Positions 9,557 to 19,148 of a stretch of 64,000 bases of DNA are shown here, piece by piece. The stretch lies in the NCBI RefSeq assembly GCF_013391415.1, contig NZ_JACAXB010000033.1, positions 62,001 through 126,000 on the forward strand, in the 5' to 3' direction. Positions within the stretch are counted from its first letter, which is position 1. The number at the start of each line of letters is the position of its first letter. A program made the position numbers and the translations under genes. Below the pieces are notes generated by a model. It was not told the DNA's origin, did no database searches, and worked only from the letters and a program-made list of their open reading frames with translations. The stretch comes from Aquitalea sp. LB_tupeE (lineage in GTDB: Bacteria > Pseudomonadota > Gammaproteobacteria > Burkholderiales > Chromobacteriaceae).

Positions 9557-10306
9557 AGACAGGCAGGTGAGCCCTCCGTCCATCTTGCGGATTTCGCTGG
9601 TATCGGTCTGGATGATGGGCAAGTCCAGCTGCTGCAGCTGGCGCAAGGTATGCGGATAACCGCTGGGGGTGATCAGGGTGTCGTTGATCCACATGGTGTT
9701 GCCGGCGTATTCCTCGGCCGGGTCCAGCACGATATGGCGAAAATCACGGAAAGCCGGCTCATCCACAGCGGCCGCCGACAGCAGCACGGTATTGCGCCCC
9801 ACATAATTCACCACCGATTTCAGATGCAGGCCAGACGCCACCGGCACCGCCCGCACGCTATAGCCGAACTTTTCCACTTCGCGGGCAAAGCGGCTGATAC
9901 CGGCCTCATTGGTGCGGCTGGACAGGCCGATGAAAAAGCGCTTGTCCACCATCAGCACATCGCCGCCATCCATGTGCTCGCCCTCTCCCAGCCACACCGC
10001 GTGGCGAAAACGCGATACCAGCGGGGCGATGCTATGCACCTCGCCACGCCGGGCCGCCGCACCCGGGTGGGTGATGATGGCCAGCTCCGGCATCATCACC
10101 GCCACGTCTTCCACGAAATGGGCGTCGGGGAAATCCGGCAAGGCGGGCAGCGTGGTCACGGTCAGGCCCAGTTGCAGCAGGATGTCGATGTATTCGCGAA
10201 ACTGCTGCCGGGTAAGTGCGGCATCCGGCACCCCGAGGCTGACCGTGGTCAGCCCGGCGGCAACGGTGTCGGCAGGCAGGCGGGTAATGGCATGAGTGAA
10301 GTACAT
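9545..10306 (-). CDS. Dimethylarginine dimethylaminohydrolase (DDAH)-like amidinotransferase-fold enzyme
   Basis: 253 residues. DDAH hydrolyses methylated arginine to citrulline and methylamines. The guanidino-modifying fold is recognisable from FVEDVAVMMPELAIITHPGA, the DGGDVL motif, the catalytic His region ASGLHLKSVVNYVG, and the nucleophilic Cys in MDGGLTCLSLRF (Cys248, six residues from the end). These agree with DDAH rather than arginine deiminase, which is longer. The ATG at 10304-10306 has a GGAG ribosome site. It lies downstream of the SorC-type regulator on the same strand but with a 122-base gap and no obvious pathway link. Confidence 0.85.
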   Translation of the reverse strand: MYFTHAITRLPADTVAAGLTTVSLGVPDAALTRQQFREYIDILLQLGLTVTTLPALPDFPDAHFVEDVAVMMPELAIITHPGAAARRGEVHSIAPLVSRFRHAVWLGEGEHMDGGDVLMVDKRFFIGLSSRTNEAGISRFAREVEKFGYSVRAVPVASGLHLKSVVNYVGRNTVLLSAAAVDEPAFRDFRHIVLDPAEEYAGNTMWINDTLITPSGYPHTLRQLQQLDLPIIQTDTSEIRKMDGGLTCLSLRF

Positions 10307-10428
10307 GGCGAGTGCTCCGGTAATGGGCTGACAGGACAGGCGCTGCCTGTCTTCTTGCCCCCATTCTAGGCAGATCGTCATGCAAAAACGGTTGATATGC
10401 GGCCATCTCGCAGCCGAACTGCGCTGTG

Positions 10429-11397
10429 TTACCGCACTGGCGCAGCCTGGTCGGTCCAGGCCAGAATCTGGCGCGCGCAGCCTTCATCCGTCACCAGCCC
10501 GGACAGCCACTGTCCGTGCAACACAGCCAGAATGGCAGCTGCCTTGGCTTCACCACCGGCAAAGGCAATCACCGGCCGTTGCGGTGCATGCTGCAAAGCC
10601 AGGCTGGTGACACGTTGCTGGATATCGGCCTGGGCCAGCTGGCCCTGCTTGTCGATGGGGCGACCGATGATTTCTGCCACCGCATTTTGTGCCATCAGGG
10701 CGCTGACCTCGGCCGAGGTGAGAAAGCCGTCTTCTTGCAAGGCACAGTGTTCGCCAATGGTACCAATGCCGATGAAGGCCACATCTGCCTGGGCGGCCAA
10801 GCCTTCCACCACATGATAAAGCCGGTGGTTGCACCACAAGCTGCGGTCGGTTGCGCTATCGGCATACAGGGGGGCAGGCAGCAGGAAATACTTGCTCTGG
10901 GTTTTTTGCGAGGCGGGCAAGGCCACGTCGTAGCGGTTGGACGAACCGTCATGCGCAATGGTGCCGATCAAGGACACCAGGCGGTGTTGCGGGCAATCCA
11001 GCGGCGGCATTTCGTCGATGATGGCCTTGAGGGTACGGCCCGAACCCAGCGCCACCACCATGGGTTTGTCCTGGGTGAGATAGCGCTGGAAGATTTGCGC
11101 TCCGGCCGCCGCCAGCTTGTGTTGTAGCTCTGCAGGTGAATCCATGTCTTTGGGCACCACTTCGCACAGTGTCAGCCCGAAGCGTTGCTGCAAGGCAGCC
11201 GCCAGTTCCAGGCAATCGGCCACCGGGTGTTGCACCGACACCTTGACCAGACCGCCCTCCACTGCCGATGCCAGCAGGCGTTGTGCCACCTGGCGCGACA
11301 CATTCAGCTGCTCGGCCACTTCGTTCTGGTTCTTGCCCGCCACGTAATACAGCCAGGCCGCGCGTGCCGCCTGATCCAGCTTGTCTTGTTTGGCCAT
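10429..11397 (-). CDS. SorC/DeoR family transcriptional regulator of the polyol operon
   Basis: 322 residues. An N-terminal helix-turn-helix (AGKNQNEVAEQLNVSRQVAQ then RLLASAVEGGLV, residues 20-50) is joined to the sugar-binding, NagB-like SorC domain (MVVALGSGRTLKAI; VAFIGIGTIG; PVIAFAGGEAKAAAI). Effectors of this family are usually phosphorylated sugars or sugar alcohols. It is transcribed divergently from the polyol operon across a 351-base spacer, the arrangement of SmoC-like regulators of sorbitol and mannitol operons. The ATG at 11395-11397 fits the family start; upstream in-frame sequence looks non-coding. Confidence 0.88.
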   Translation of the reverse strand: MAKQDKLDQAARAAWLYYVAGKNQNEVAEQLNVSRQVAQRLLASAVEGGLVKVSVQHPVADCLELAAALQQRFGLTLCEVVPKDMDSPAELQHKLAAAGAQIFQRYLTQDKPMVVALGSGRTLKAIIDEMPPLDCPQHRLVSLIGTIAHDGSSNRYDVALPASQKTQSKYFLLPAPLYADSATDRSLWCNHRLYHVVEGLAAQADVAFIGIGTIGEHCALQEDGFLTSAEVSALMAQNAVAEIIGRPIDKQGQLAQADIQQRVTSLALQHAPQRPVIAFAGGEAKAAAILAVLHGQWLSGLVTDEGCARQILAWTDQAAPVR

Positions 11398-11656
11398 CTC
11401 CCCTCCTGCCGTTTTCTGTCGGGCCCAGCCCTTGCTGTGTGGCGTTGTACCACCGCCCCCGCCCCCGGCGTCAAGCACCGCGTGATGACCTGCCCTGTTC
11501 CCGGCGGCCGGCAAATGACGCAACAAGCGGCGGAATACTGCGCTATACGTGCAACTTTCAAGCCTGCCTTGGCGATGCGTACTTATATGCAATGCAGCAA
11601 AAAATCTTGGCAAATCATGGTGCTATGCAGCATTTAACAGTTTTTACAAAAAGCGC

Positions 11657-11686
11657 TTGACAGTAAATTTCAAATTATCGAATATT
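11657..11686 (+). promoter_or_regulatory. Candidate sigma-70 promoter of the polyol operon
   Basis: In the 351-base divergent spacer a perfect TTGACA (11657-11662) is followed 18 bases later by AATATT (11681-11686), a fair -10 match. Transcription would begin about 50 bases before the GTG of the SDR gene. The surrounding stretch is AT-rich and carries repeated ATGCAG words (near 11587 and 11624), possible regulator contacts. The rest of the spacer (11398-11600) shows nothing I can name. Confidence 0.45.
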
Positions 11687-11748
11687 TGCCCACAACAAGG
11701 GCATTTGCTCCAAAAGCAAAACATCAAGCCTGCAACGGAGACAACACA

Positions 11749-12522
11749 GTGAAACTCGCCAACAAGACGGCCATCCTCACCGGGGCTGCCAGCGGCATCG
11801 GCATTGCCGTCGCCCGCCGTTATCTGCAAGAAGGTGCCAGCTGCCTGCTGGTGGACCTGAAACTCAATGACGCCTTACAGGCATTGGCTGCCGATCATCC
11901 CGATCAGGTCGCGCTCTTGTCTGCCGACGTCACCCGGCGCGAAGACATCGCCGCCATTGTCAGCACTGCCGTACAGCACTTTGGCGGCATCGACATCCTG
12001 TATAACAACGCCGCCATCTTCGACATGCACCCGCTGCTGGACGAGTCCTGGGACAGCTTCGACCGGCTGTTCGCAGTCAACGTCAAGGGCATGTTCTTCC
12101 TGCTACAAGCCGTGGCGCGGCAGATGGTGGCGCAAGGCCGTGGCGGCAAGATCATCAATCTGTCCTCCCAGGCAGGTCGCCGTGGTGAAGCGCTGGTGGC
12201 CCACTATTGTGCCACCAAGGCCGCCGTGATCAGCTATACCCAGTCTGCCGCCCTGGCACTGGCGCCGCATGGCATCAACGTGAACGGCATTGCCCCGGGC
12301 GTGGTGGACACCCCGATGTGGAAGGATGTCGACGCGCTGTTTGCCCGCTACGAAGGCCGTCAACCCGGCGAGAAAAAACGTCTGGTCGGCGAAGCCGTGC
12401 CGCTGGGCCGCATGGGCCTGCCGGAAGACCTGACCGGTGCTGCCTTGTTCCTGGCTTCGGCCGATTCTGACTACATCACCGCCCAGACGCTGAACGTGGA
12501 CGGTGGCAACTGGATGAGCTGA
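11749..12522 (+). CDS. smoS: Short-chain dehydrogenase, sorbitol dehydrogenase type
   Basis: 257 residues. A classical SDR with the NAD-binding TGAASGIG motif (residues 11-18), NNAA (near 85), catalytic Ser in INLSSQAG and the YCATK active-site Tyr/Lys motif. Sequence and position suit SmoS/PolS-like enzymes that oxidise D-sorbitol to fructose or galactitol to tagatose. The start is GTG at 11749, with ACGGAG eight bases upstream; upstream in-frame ATG codons lack family similarity. It is the first gene of the polyol operon. The exact substrate cannot be fixed from sequence alone. Confidence 0.85.
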   Translation: MKLANKTAILTGAASGIGIAVARRYLQEGASCLLVDLKLNDALQALAADHPDQVALLSADVTRREDIAAIVSTAVQHFGGIDILYNNAAIFDMHPLLDESWDSFDRLFAVNVKGMFFLLQAVARQMVAQGRGGKIINLSSQAGRRGEALVAHYCATKAAVISYTQSAALALAPHGINVNGIAPGVVDTPMWKDVDALFARYEGRQPGEKKRLVGEAVPLGRMGLPEDLTGAALFLASADSDYITAQTLNVDGGNWMS

Positions 12523-12624
12523 GCACACCCGCCCGGCCATCCTGAGATTTCCGTCCGCTTGCGGACTTTCCCCCGCTGTAGTGCAACCTTGCTGTACTGA
12601 AAAAATAAAGAGGAGACAGACATC

Positions 12625-13956
12625 ATGCATCAGCAATACCAACGCCCGTCCCGTATGCGCCAGATCGTCCTTGCCGGCAGCCTGGCCCTGGCGTCCTTGT
12701 CCGCCAGCGCCGCCACCACGCTCACCATTGCCGCGCTCAACAACCCGGACATGATCGAGCTGAAGAAACTGGCACCGGCGTTCGAACAGCAAAACCCGGA
12801 CATCAAACTCAACTGGGTGGTGCTGGAAGAAAACGTGCTGCGCCAGCGCGTCACCACCGACATTGCCACCAATAGCGGCAAGTTCGACGTGATGATGATT
12901 GGCACTTACGAAGCGCCCATCTGGGCCAAAAAGGGCTGGCTGTACCCGATGGACAAACTGTCCGCCGACTACGACCTGAACGACGTGGTGAAAACCGCGC
13001 GTGACGGCCTGTCCTACGGCGGCAAGCTGTACGCGCTGCCCTTCTATGTAGAAAGCTCGATGACGTTCTACCGCAAGGACCTGTTCAGCAAGCTGGGCCT
13101 GACCATGCCGGAAAAGCCGACCTACACCCAGATTGCCGACTACGCCAAGGCCTTGAAGGAAAAAGGTGGCGTGTATGGCATCTGTCTGCGCGGCAAGGCG
13201 GGCTGGGGCGAGAACATGGCTTTCCTGTCCACCCTGATCAACACCAATGGCGGCCGCTGGTTTGACGAAAAATGGCACCCCACCATCGACAGCCCGGAAT
13301 GGAAAAAATCAGTCGGCTTCTATGTGGACCTGCTGCAGAAATACGGCCCGCCCGGTGCCAGCACCAACGGCTTTAACGAAAACCTGACGCTGTTTGCCAG
13401 CGGCAAGTGCGGCATGTGGATTGACGCCACCGTGGCGGCCGGCATGCTGTTCAACCCCAAGGAATCGCAAGTGGCCGACAAGGTGGGCTTTGCCATGGCT
13501 CCCACCGGTGTAACGCCCAAGGGCAGCAGCTGGTTGTGGTCGTGGTCGCTGGCCATTCCCAAATCGTCCAAGCAGGAAGCCGCTGCCAAGCAGTTTGTGC
13601 AATGGGCCACGTCCAAGGACTACATCAAGCTGGTCGCCAAGGACCTGGGCTGGACTTCCGTTCCGCCGGGCACCCGCATCTCCACTTACAAGCAGCCGGA
13701 ATACCAGAAGGCCGCACCGTTTGCCAGCTTTGTGCTGAATGCCATCCAGTCGGCCAACCCCAACGATGCCACGCTGAAAAAAGTGCCGTATAGCGGCATC
13801 CAGTTTGTCGGCATTCCGGAGTTCCAGTCCTTTGGCACCGTGGTGGGTCAGTCCATCTCCGGCGCACTGGCTGGCAATACCACCGTGGATGCGGCGCTGA
13901 AGGCCGGTCAGGCTGCGGCCAACCGCGCCGTGGTGCAAGGTGGTTACCAGAAGTAA
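12625..13956 (+). CDS. smoE: Polyol ABC transporter substrate-binding protein
   Basis: 443 residues, family 1 extracellular solute-binding protein. The signal peptide (residues 1 to about 29) has a basic stretch RPSRMRQ, a hydrophobic core and an SASA-A cleavage region. The mature part shows FDVMMIGTYEAPIWAKKGWL and YALPFYVESSMTFYRKDLF, typical of the MtlE/SmoE type that bind sorbitol and mannitol in the periplasm. AAAGAGGAG precedes the ATG closely. It is followed by an intercistronic hairpin and two permeases; a high level of SBP compared with permease is expected. Confidence 0.88.
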   Translation: MHQQYQRPSRMRQIVLAGSLALASLSASAATTLTIAALNNPDMIELKKLAPAFEQQNPDIKLNWVVLEENVLRQRVTTDIATNSGKFDVMMIGTYEAPIWAKKGWLYPMDKLSADYDLNDVVKTARDGLSYGGKLYALPFYVESSMTFYRKDLFSKLGLTMPEKPTYTQIADYAKALKEKGGVYGICLRGKAGWGENMAFLSTLINTNGGRWFDEKWHPTIDSPEWKKSVGFYVDLLQKYGPPGASTNGFNENLTLFASGKCGMWIDATVAAGMLFNPKESQVADKVGFAMAPTGVTPKGSSWLWSWSLAIPKSSKQEAAAKQFVQWATSKDYIKLVAKDLGWTSVPPGTRISTYKQPEYQKAAPFASFVLNAIQSANPNDATLKKVPYSGIQFVGIPEFQSFGTVVGQSISGALAGNTTVDAALKAGQAAANRAVVQGGYQK

Positions 13957-13965
13957 GTGCCTGAC

Positions 13966-13998
13966 AATCAGGCAGGTGGCCCCATCCCCTGCCTGATT
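13966..13998 (+). other. Intercistronic stem-loop after the binding-protein gene
   Basis: An 11-bp perfect inverted repeat, AATCAGGCAGG and CCTGCCTGATT with an 11-base loop, lies 10 bases after the stop of the SBP gene and before the permease gene. There is no T run, so it is more likely an mRNA-stabilising or attenuating structure that raises binding-protein expression, as known for malE-like genes. Confidence 0.6.
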
Positions 13999-14036
13999 CA
14001 TCCCGCCTGTTTTACCCGTTTGCTGGAGCAGTATTG

Positions 14037-14990
14037 ATGAACTCACCCACCCGCGAGGCACTGCCCGCTGTTGACAGCGGCAGGCCACATGCCGCAAGCA
14101 CAGCCGCGCCTGCACGCAAATCCGTCTGGGCACAGCGCTTCTTGCTGTCCCCTGCCGTCCTCAGCCTGTTGTTGTGGTCGGTCGTCCCCTTGCTGATGAC
14201 CATCTATTTCTCGGTCACCCGTTACAACCTGCTCAGTCCGGATGAATCCGGCTTTGTCGGGCTGGATAACTACCGCTTTTTATGGAGCGACCCGTCCTTC
14301 CTGCCGTCAATCTTCAACACCCTGCTGCTGACCGGCGCGGTGCTGCTGATTTCTGTGGTGGGCGGCGTGTTGCTGGCGGTGCTGTTCGACCAGGAATTCT
14401 TTGGCCGTGGCATCGCCCGGCTGCTGGTGATTGCCCCCTTCTTTGTCATGCCCACCGTCAGTGCGCTGATCTGGAAGAACATGCTGCTGCACCCGGTATA
14501 CGGCTTGCTGGCCGCTGCCATGCATGCACTGGGCCTGCAGCCCATCGACTGGCTGGGCCAGTACCCGATGTTTTCCATCATCATGATTGTCAGCTGGCAA
14601 TGGCTACCGTTTGCCTTCCTGATTCTGCTGACCGCCATCCAGTCACTGGACCCGGAACAGAAAGAAGCCGCGCAGATTGACGGTGCCGGCCCCTTCTCCA
14701 TGTTCTTTTACATCGTACTGCCGCACCTCAAGCGTGCCATCGGCGTGGTGGTGATGATTGAAACCATCTTTTTACTGTCGATTTTCGCCGAAATCTACAC
14801 CACCACAGCGGGCGGTCCGGGTACGGCCACCACCACCCTGTCCTTCCTGATCTACTCCATGGGTCTGCAACAGTTTGACGTGGGCATGGCATCCACCGGC
14901 GGCATTCTGGCCGTGGTACTGGCCAATATCGTGTCGGTATTCCTGGTGCGCATGCTGGCCAGCAACCTCAAAGGGGAGAACGAGCAATGA
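14037..14990 (+). CDS. smoF: Polyol ABC transporter permease 1
   Basis: 317 residues with six predicted membrane helices, beginning after a basic N-terminal tail (AARKSVWAQRF). The binding-protein-dependent permease EAA loop appears as EAAQIDGAGPFSMFFYIVLP, which docks to the ATPase. It imports sugar alcohols across the inner membrane with its partner permease. I chose the ATG at 14037; a TTG directly before it is in frame but less likely. It overlaps the next permease gene by ATGA. Confidence 0.9.
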   Translation: MNSPTREALPAVDSGRPHAASTAAPARKSVWAQRFLLSPAVLSLLLWSVVPLLMTIYFSVTRYNLLSPDESGFVGLDNYRFLWSDPSFLPSIFNTLLLTGAVLLISVVGGVLLAVLFDQEFFGRGIARLLVIAPFFVMPTVSALIWKNMLLHPVYGLLAAAMHALGLQPIDWLGQYPMFSIIMIVSWQWLPFAFLILLTAIQSLDPEQKEAAQIDGAGPFSMFFYIVLPHLKRAIGVVVMIETIFLLSIFAEIYTTTAGGPGTATTTLSFLIYSMGLQQFDVGMASTGGILAVVLANIVSVFLVRMLASNLKGENEQ

Positions 14991-15808
14991 GCGTCGCCCA
15001 CAGCCGCCTGCGTTATGGCATCACCACTGCCGTGGCCTGGAGCCTGGCCATCCTGGTGTTCTTCCCCATCTTCTGGATGATGATCACCGCCTTCAAGACC
15101 GAAGAGCAGGCCTACCAGCTGAGCGTGATTTTCCAGCCCACGCTGCAAAGCTTCCGCGAGGTGTTTGCCCGCAGCGACTACCTGTCCTTTGCCGGCAACT
15201 CCATCGCCATCTCGCTGGGTGTCACCGTGCTCAGCCTGCTGCTGGCCATTCCGGCGGCCTACAGCATGGCCTTCTTCCCCGGTCCGCGTACCCAGAAAAT
15301 CCTGCTGTGGATGATGTCCACCAAGATGATGCCGTCGGTGGGCGTGCTGCTGCCGGTGTATCTGCTGTGGAAGAACAGCGGGCTCTTGGATACCGTCAGC
15401 GGGCTGATCATCATCTATACGCTGATCAACCTGCCCATCGCGGTGTGGATGGCCTTTACCTACTTCTGCGAAGTGCCGAAGGAAATCCTGGAAGCCGCGC
15501 GCATTGACGGTGCCAATACCTGGCAGGAAATCATCCACCTGTTGCTGCCGATGTCCTTGCCGGGCCTGGCTTCCACCGGCCTGCTGCTGTTGATCCTGTC
15601 CTGGAACGAGGCCTTCTGGAGTATCAACCTGTCCAGCTCGCATGCCGCGCCGCTGACCGTGTTCATTGCTTCCTACTCCAGCCCGGAAGGCTTGTTCTGG
15701 GCCAAGCTGTCCGCCGCCTCCCTGCTGGCTGTCGCGCCCATCATGGTGCTGGGCTGGCTGGCACAAAAGCAGCTGGTCCGCGGCCTTACCTTTGGAGCGG
15801 TCAAGTGA
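14987..15808 (+). CDS. smoG: Polyol ABC transporter permease 2
   Basis: 273 residues, second inner-membrane permease of the same carrier (MalG-like). Hydrophobic helices start at ITTAVAWSLAILVFFPIFWMM; the EAA loop is EAARIDGANTWQEIIHLLLP. The start ATG overlaps the stop of the first permease, and its own stop overlaps the GTG of the HAD gene, so all three are translationally coupled. NLPIAVWMAF and SWNEAFWSINL are typical of the SmoG/MtlG type. Confidence 0.9.
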   Translation: MSVAHSRLRYGITTAVAWSLAILVFFPIFWMMITAFKTEEQAYQLSVIFQPTLQSFREVFARSDYLSFAGNSIAISLGVTVLSLLLAIPAAYSMAFFPGPRTQKILLWMMSTKMMPSVGVLLPVYLLWKNSGLLDTVSGLIIIYTLINLPIAVWMAFTYFCEVPKEILEAARIDGANTWQEIIHLLLPMSLPGLASTGLLLLILSWNEAFWSINLSSSHAAPLTVFIASYSSPEGLFWAKLSAASLLAVAPIMVLGWLAQKQLVRGLTFGAVK

Positions 15809-16488
15809 GCCAGACCTTCACCCATCTGATCAGCGACTGCGACGGCGTACTGCTGGACACCGAAGCCATTGCCTTTGAAGTATTGCAACGCGAACTGGCC
15901 GCCAGCCTGCCCGGCATCGACGTGGCTGCCGCCATCCTGCCGCGCCTTGGCCTGACGCTGGATGCGCTGCTGGCCGATATTGCCCGTCATCACCCCTTGT
16001 CCTTGTCGGCGTCAGACATCGAGCAACTGCGTGACACGGTGGAAGGCGAAGTGGCCGAACGCCTGCAACTGATACCCGGCGTGGCCGCTGCCATGGCCGC
16101 CGTGCCGCTGCCGCGTGCGGTAGTCAGCAATAGCGCAGGCCACCGGGTACGTGCCGCGCTGGACAAGACCGGCCTGGCACCGCTGTTTGCGGGCAGGGTG
16201 TTCTGTGCCGACGAAGTGGGCGCAGCCAAGCCGGACCCGGCGCTGTATCTGGCCGCCAGCCAGGCCTTTGGCGTCGCTCCGCAGCACTGCCTGGTGGTGG
16301 AAGACAGCGTCACCGGCGTGCGCGCTGCGGTGGCCGCAGGCATGACGGTGCTGGGTTTTACCGGTGCCGGCCATGTAGCCGACGGCCAGGCCGACAAACT
16401 GCTGGCCTGCGGGGCCTGCACCACTTTTGATGACATGCAGCGCCTGCCCGAGCTGGTAGCCCTGCTGTGCCAACACCACAAACAATGA
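15805..16488 (+). CDS. HAD-superfamily phosphatase within the polyol operon
   Basis: 227 residues, HAD subfamily IA. Motif I is [13 protein letters not shown] (Asp nucleophile and general acid), motif II the Ser in AVVSNSAG, motif III the Lys of AAKPDP, and motif [14 protein letters not shown]. Related proteins remove phosphate from small sugar phosphates. Starts with GTG overlapping the permease stop (GTGA). Its place between permease and ATPase genes suggests it removes an inhibitory or misrouted sugar-alcohol phosphate; this is inference. Related polyol operons in other bacteria also carry a HAD gene. Confidence 0.85.
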   Translation: MSQTFTHLISDCDGVLLDTEAIAFEVLQRELAASLPGIDVAAAILPRLGLTLDALLADIARHHPLSLSASDIEQLRDTVEGEVAERLQLIPGVAAAMAAVPLPRAVVSNSAGHRVRAALDKTGLAPLFAGRVFCADEVGAAKPDPALYLAASQAFGVAPQHCLVVEDSVTGVRAAVAAGMTVLGFTGAGHVADGQADKLLACGACTTFDDMQRLPELVALLCQHHKQ

Positions 16489-16525
16489 CAAAAGCGGCGA
16501 CCCCAGCCGCCCGAGGAGAATGAAT

Positions 16526-17635
16526 ATGGCAAGCGTCAACCTGCGTAATGTCAGCAAGCGCTATGGCGACAACCCGGAAGTGATGCGCGACATCAACCTG
16601 GATATTCAGGATGGTGAATTCGTGGTGTTTGTCGGGCCCAGCGGCTGCGGCAAGTCCACCCTGCTACGCATGATTGCCGGGCTGGAAGACATCAGCGGCG
16701 GTGATTTGCTGATTGGTGACGACCGCATGAATGCCGTGCCGCCCGCCAAGCGCGGCATCGCCATGGTGTTTCAGTCCTATGCGCTCTACCCGCATATGAG
16801 CTTGTACGACAATATGGCCTTCGGCCTGAAATTGGCTGGCAAATCCAAAAGCGAGATCGACGCTGCCGTACGCAAGGCTGCCAGCATCCTGCATATCGAC
16901 CATCTGCTGGACCGCAAGCCCAAGGCCCTGTCCGGCGGCCAGCGCCAGCGTGTGGCCATTGGCCGCGCCATCACCCGCGAGCCCAAGGTTTTCCTGTTTG
17001 ACGAACCACTGTCCAATCTGGACGCCGCACTGCGGGTGAAGATGCGGCTGGAGTTCTCCCGCCTGCATCAGGACCTGAAAACCACCATGATCTACGTCAC
17101 CCACGACCAGGTGGAAGCCATGACGCTGGCCGACAAGATCGTAGTGCTGTCTGCCGGACGCATCGAGCAGGTGGGCAGCCCGAAAACCCTGTACCACCAC
17201 CCGGCTAACCGCTTTGTGGCGGGCTTTATCGGCTCGCCCAAGATGAACTTTATCGACGGCACCGTCAGCGCCATCGACACAGAAACCGTCACCGTGCAGA
17301 TCAACAACGGCGGCCTGCAACAGGTGTGCGTGGCAGCACGTGGCATCCAGCCCGGCGACAAGGTCAGCATTGGCGTACGACCGGAATACCTGCAACTGGA
17401 CAGCGACCATCCGGTCATCAAGGCCACCGTCAGCACCGTGGAGGGACTGGGTGACTTCTCTTACATCTATGCCGCTTCGGCAAGTGCCGAGGAGCCGCTG
17501 ATCAGCCGTATTCCGGATGCACTGGAAGTAGCCAATGGCAGCCAGGTCGGCTTTTCCATCAAGCCGCACCACTGCCATCTGTTCGACAGTCAGGGCGAGG
17601 CCATGCCGCGCACCGCGCCGCCGACACAACACTGA
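16526..17635 (+). CDS. smoK: Polyol ABC transporter ATP-binding protein
   Basis: 369 residues, MalK/UgpC type. Walker [10 protein letters not shown] (residues about 38-46), Q-loop [10 protein letters not shown], signature LSGGQRQR, Walker [15 protein letters not shown]-loop [10 protein letters not shown], then a C-terminal TOBE region ([10 protein letters not shown]) to about residue 350. It powers import through the two permeases. The ATG at 16526 is seven bases after GAGGAG; an in-frame ATG at 16520 is too close to that site. Confidence 0.92.
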   Translation: MASVNLRNVSKRYGDNPEVMRDINLDIQDGEFVVFVGPSGCGKSTLLRMIAGLEDISGGDLLIGDDRMNAVPPAKRGIAMVFQSYALYPHMSLYDNMAFGLKLAGKSKSEIDAAVRKAASILHIDHLLDRKPKALSGGQRQRVAIGRAITREPKVFLFDEPLSNLDAALRVKMRLEFSRLHQDLKTTMIYVTHDQVEAMTLADKIVVLSAGRIEQVGSPKTLYHHPANRFVAGFIGSPKMNFIDGTVSAIDTETVTVQINNGGLQQVCVAARGIQPGDKVSIGVRPEYLQLDSDHPVIKATVSTVEGLGDFSYIYAASASAEEPLISRIPDALEVANGSQVGFSIKPHHCHLFDSQGEAMPRTAPPTQH

Positions 17636-17651
17636 TTGCAAGCATTGCAGC

Positions 17652-17689
17652 CCCCGCACCGCCCTTGCCCGCACGGCAGGGGTGCGGGG
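17652..17689 (+). other. Intercistronic stem-loop before dalD
   Basis: A 9-bp perfect repeat CCCCGCACC / GGTGCGGGG with a 20-base loop sits in the 96-base gap between the ATPase gene and the dehydrogenase gene. No T run follows. It may separate transporter from catabolic mRNA segments by processing. Confidence 0.5.
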
Positions 17690-17731
17690 ACGGCTGCGCC
17701 CTGAACTAGCCAAACACAGGAAGCACAGATC

Positions 17732-19123
17732 ATGACTTCATCCCGACAACAACCCGGCTGGCTACATATCGGTGCCGGTTCCTTCCATCGCGCCCATCAA
17801 GCCTGGTATCTGGACCAACTGGCCAAACAGGGTCAACCCGCCTGGAAACTGGCGCTGGGTAATATCCGCGCCGACATGTCGCCGCTGCTGGAGCAACTGG
17901 CCGCGCAAAACGGCGTGTACACGCTGGAAACCATCTCCCCGGCCGGTGAGCACCGTTACGAAGAAATTCACGCCATTCAGGCCGTCATCCCCTGGGATGC
18001 CCGGTTATCTGCGCTGATTGCCGCCGGTGCAGACAGCAATACGCGGGTGATTTCCTTCACCGTAACCGAAGGTGGCTATTATCTGGACCAGCACTTGCAG
18101 CTGGACACCGCCAATGCCGATCTGGCGGCTGATCTGCAAGGCGGCCTCAATACCATTTACGGTGCGATTGCCGCCATCCTGCGTACCCGCATGGCGGATA
18201 GTGGCGCGCCGGTCACCCTGCTCAACTGCGACAACCTGCGTCATAACGGCGAGCGTTTTCACAGCGGGCTGAAGCAGTTTCTGCAATTGCGCGGCGAAAC
18301 CGGTTTGCTCGCCTGGGTGGACAGCCATACCAGCAGCCCCAACTGCATGGTGGACCGCATCACCCCGCGCCCCACGCCGGAAGTTGTCGCGCGGGTACAG
18401 GCAGCCACTGGCAAGCACGACCCCTGCGCCATCATGGGCGAGTCCTTCATCCAGTGGGTGGTAGAGGACAACTTCATTGCCGGTCGCCCGGCGCTGGAGG
18501 CGGTAGGCGTGGAAATGGTGGAATCGGTACTGCCGTATGAGGAAGCCAAAATCCGTATTCTCAACGCCAGCCACAGCTGCATTGCCTGGGCCGGAACCCT
18601 GATCGGCCTGTCCAGCATTGATGAAAGCACGGCGGTACCGTCCATCCGCCAGATGGCGTTTGACTACGTCACCCAGGATGTCATCCCCTGCCTCTCGCCC
18701 AGCCCGCTCGATCTGGCCACCTACCGCGACACCGTGCTGGAGCGCTTTGGCAACCCGCACATCCGCGACAGCAATCAGCGCGTGGCGGCAGATGGATTCT
18801 CCAAAGTACCCGGTTTCATCGCCCCCACGCTGCAGCAAACCGTCGCCCGCGGTGCGGTGCCGGAAGCCACCTGCATGTTGCCCGCACTGTTCTTCCGCTT
18901 CCTGCAACGCTGGCAAGCCAATACACTGCCATACGCTTATCAGGACGGTATCATGGACGCCGCAGCCTGCCGCCAGATGCTGGCCGCGCCCGATCCGGTA
19001 GCCGCCTTCTGCGCCGACCCCATGCTATGGGGCAGCCTTGCCGGTACAGCCCAACTGGAAACCCCACTGCGCGCCGCACTGCTACGGGTAGACCAGTGGC
19101 TGGCCAGCACACAGGCGGGCTGA
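17732..19123 (+). CDS. dalD: D-arabinitol 4-dehydrogenase / mannitol 2-dehydrogenase family
   Basis: 463 residues, long-chain polyol dehydrogenase. The start reads [20 protein letters not shown], a near copy of the NAD-binding start of DalD. Further signatures: [27 protein letters not shown] and the catalytic Lys region in [17 protein letters not shown]. The family oxidises D-arabitol to D-xylulose and mannitol to fructose. The following xylulokinase and fructokinase genes are what is needed for both products, so dual use is likely. ATG at 17732, preceded by AGGAAG. The mtl operon of Pseudomonas has an equivalent gene order. Confidence 0.88.
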   Translation: MTSSRQQPGWLHIGAGSFHRAHQAWYLDQLAKQGQPAWKLALGNIRADMSPLLEQLAAQNGVYTLETISPAGEHRYEEIHAIQAVIPWDARLSALIAAGADSNTRVISFTVTEGGYYLDQHLQLDTANADLAADLQGGLNTIYGAIAAILRTRMADSGAPVTLLNCDNLRHNGERFHSGLKQFLQLRGETGLLAWVDSHTSSPNCMVDRITPRPTPEVVARVQAATGKHDPCAIMGESFIQWVVEDNFIAGRPALEAVGVEMVESVLPYEEAKIRILNASHSCIAWAGTLIGLSSIDESTAVPSIRQMAFDYVTQDVIPCLSPSPLDLATYRDTVLERFGNPHIRDSNQRVAADGFSKVPGFIAPTLQQTVARGAVPEATCMLPALFFRFLQRWQANTLPYAYQDGIMDAAACRQMLAAPDPVAAFCADPMLWGSLAGTAQLETPLRAALLRVDQWLASTQAG

Positions 19124-19148
19124 TTCGGATAATCCGCTGGAGAGAGCG

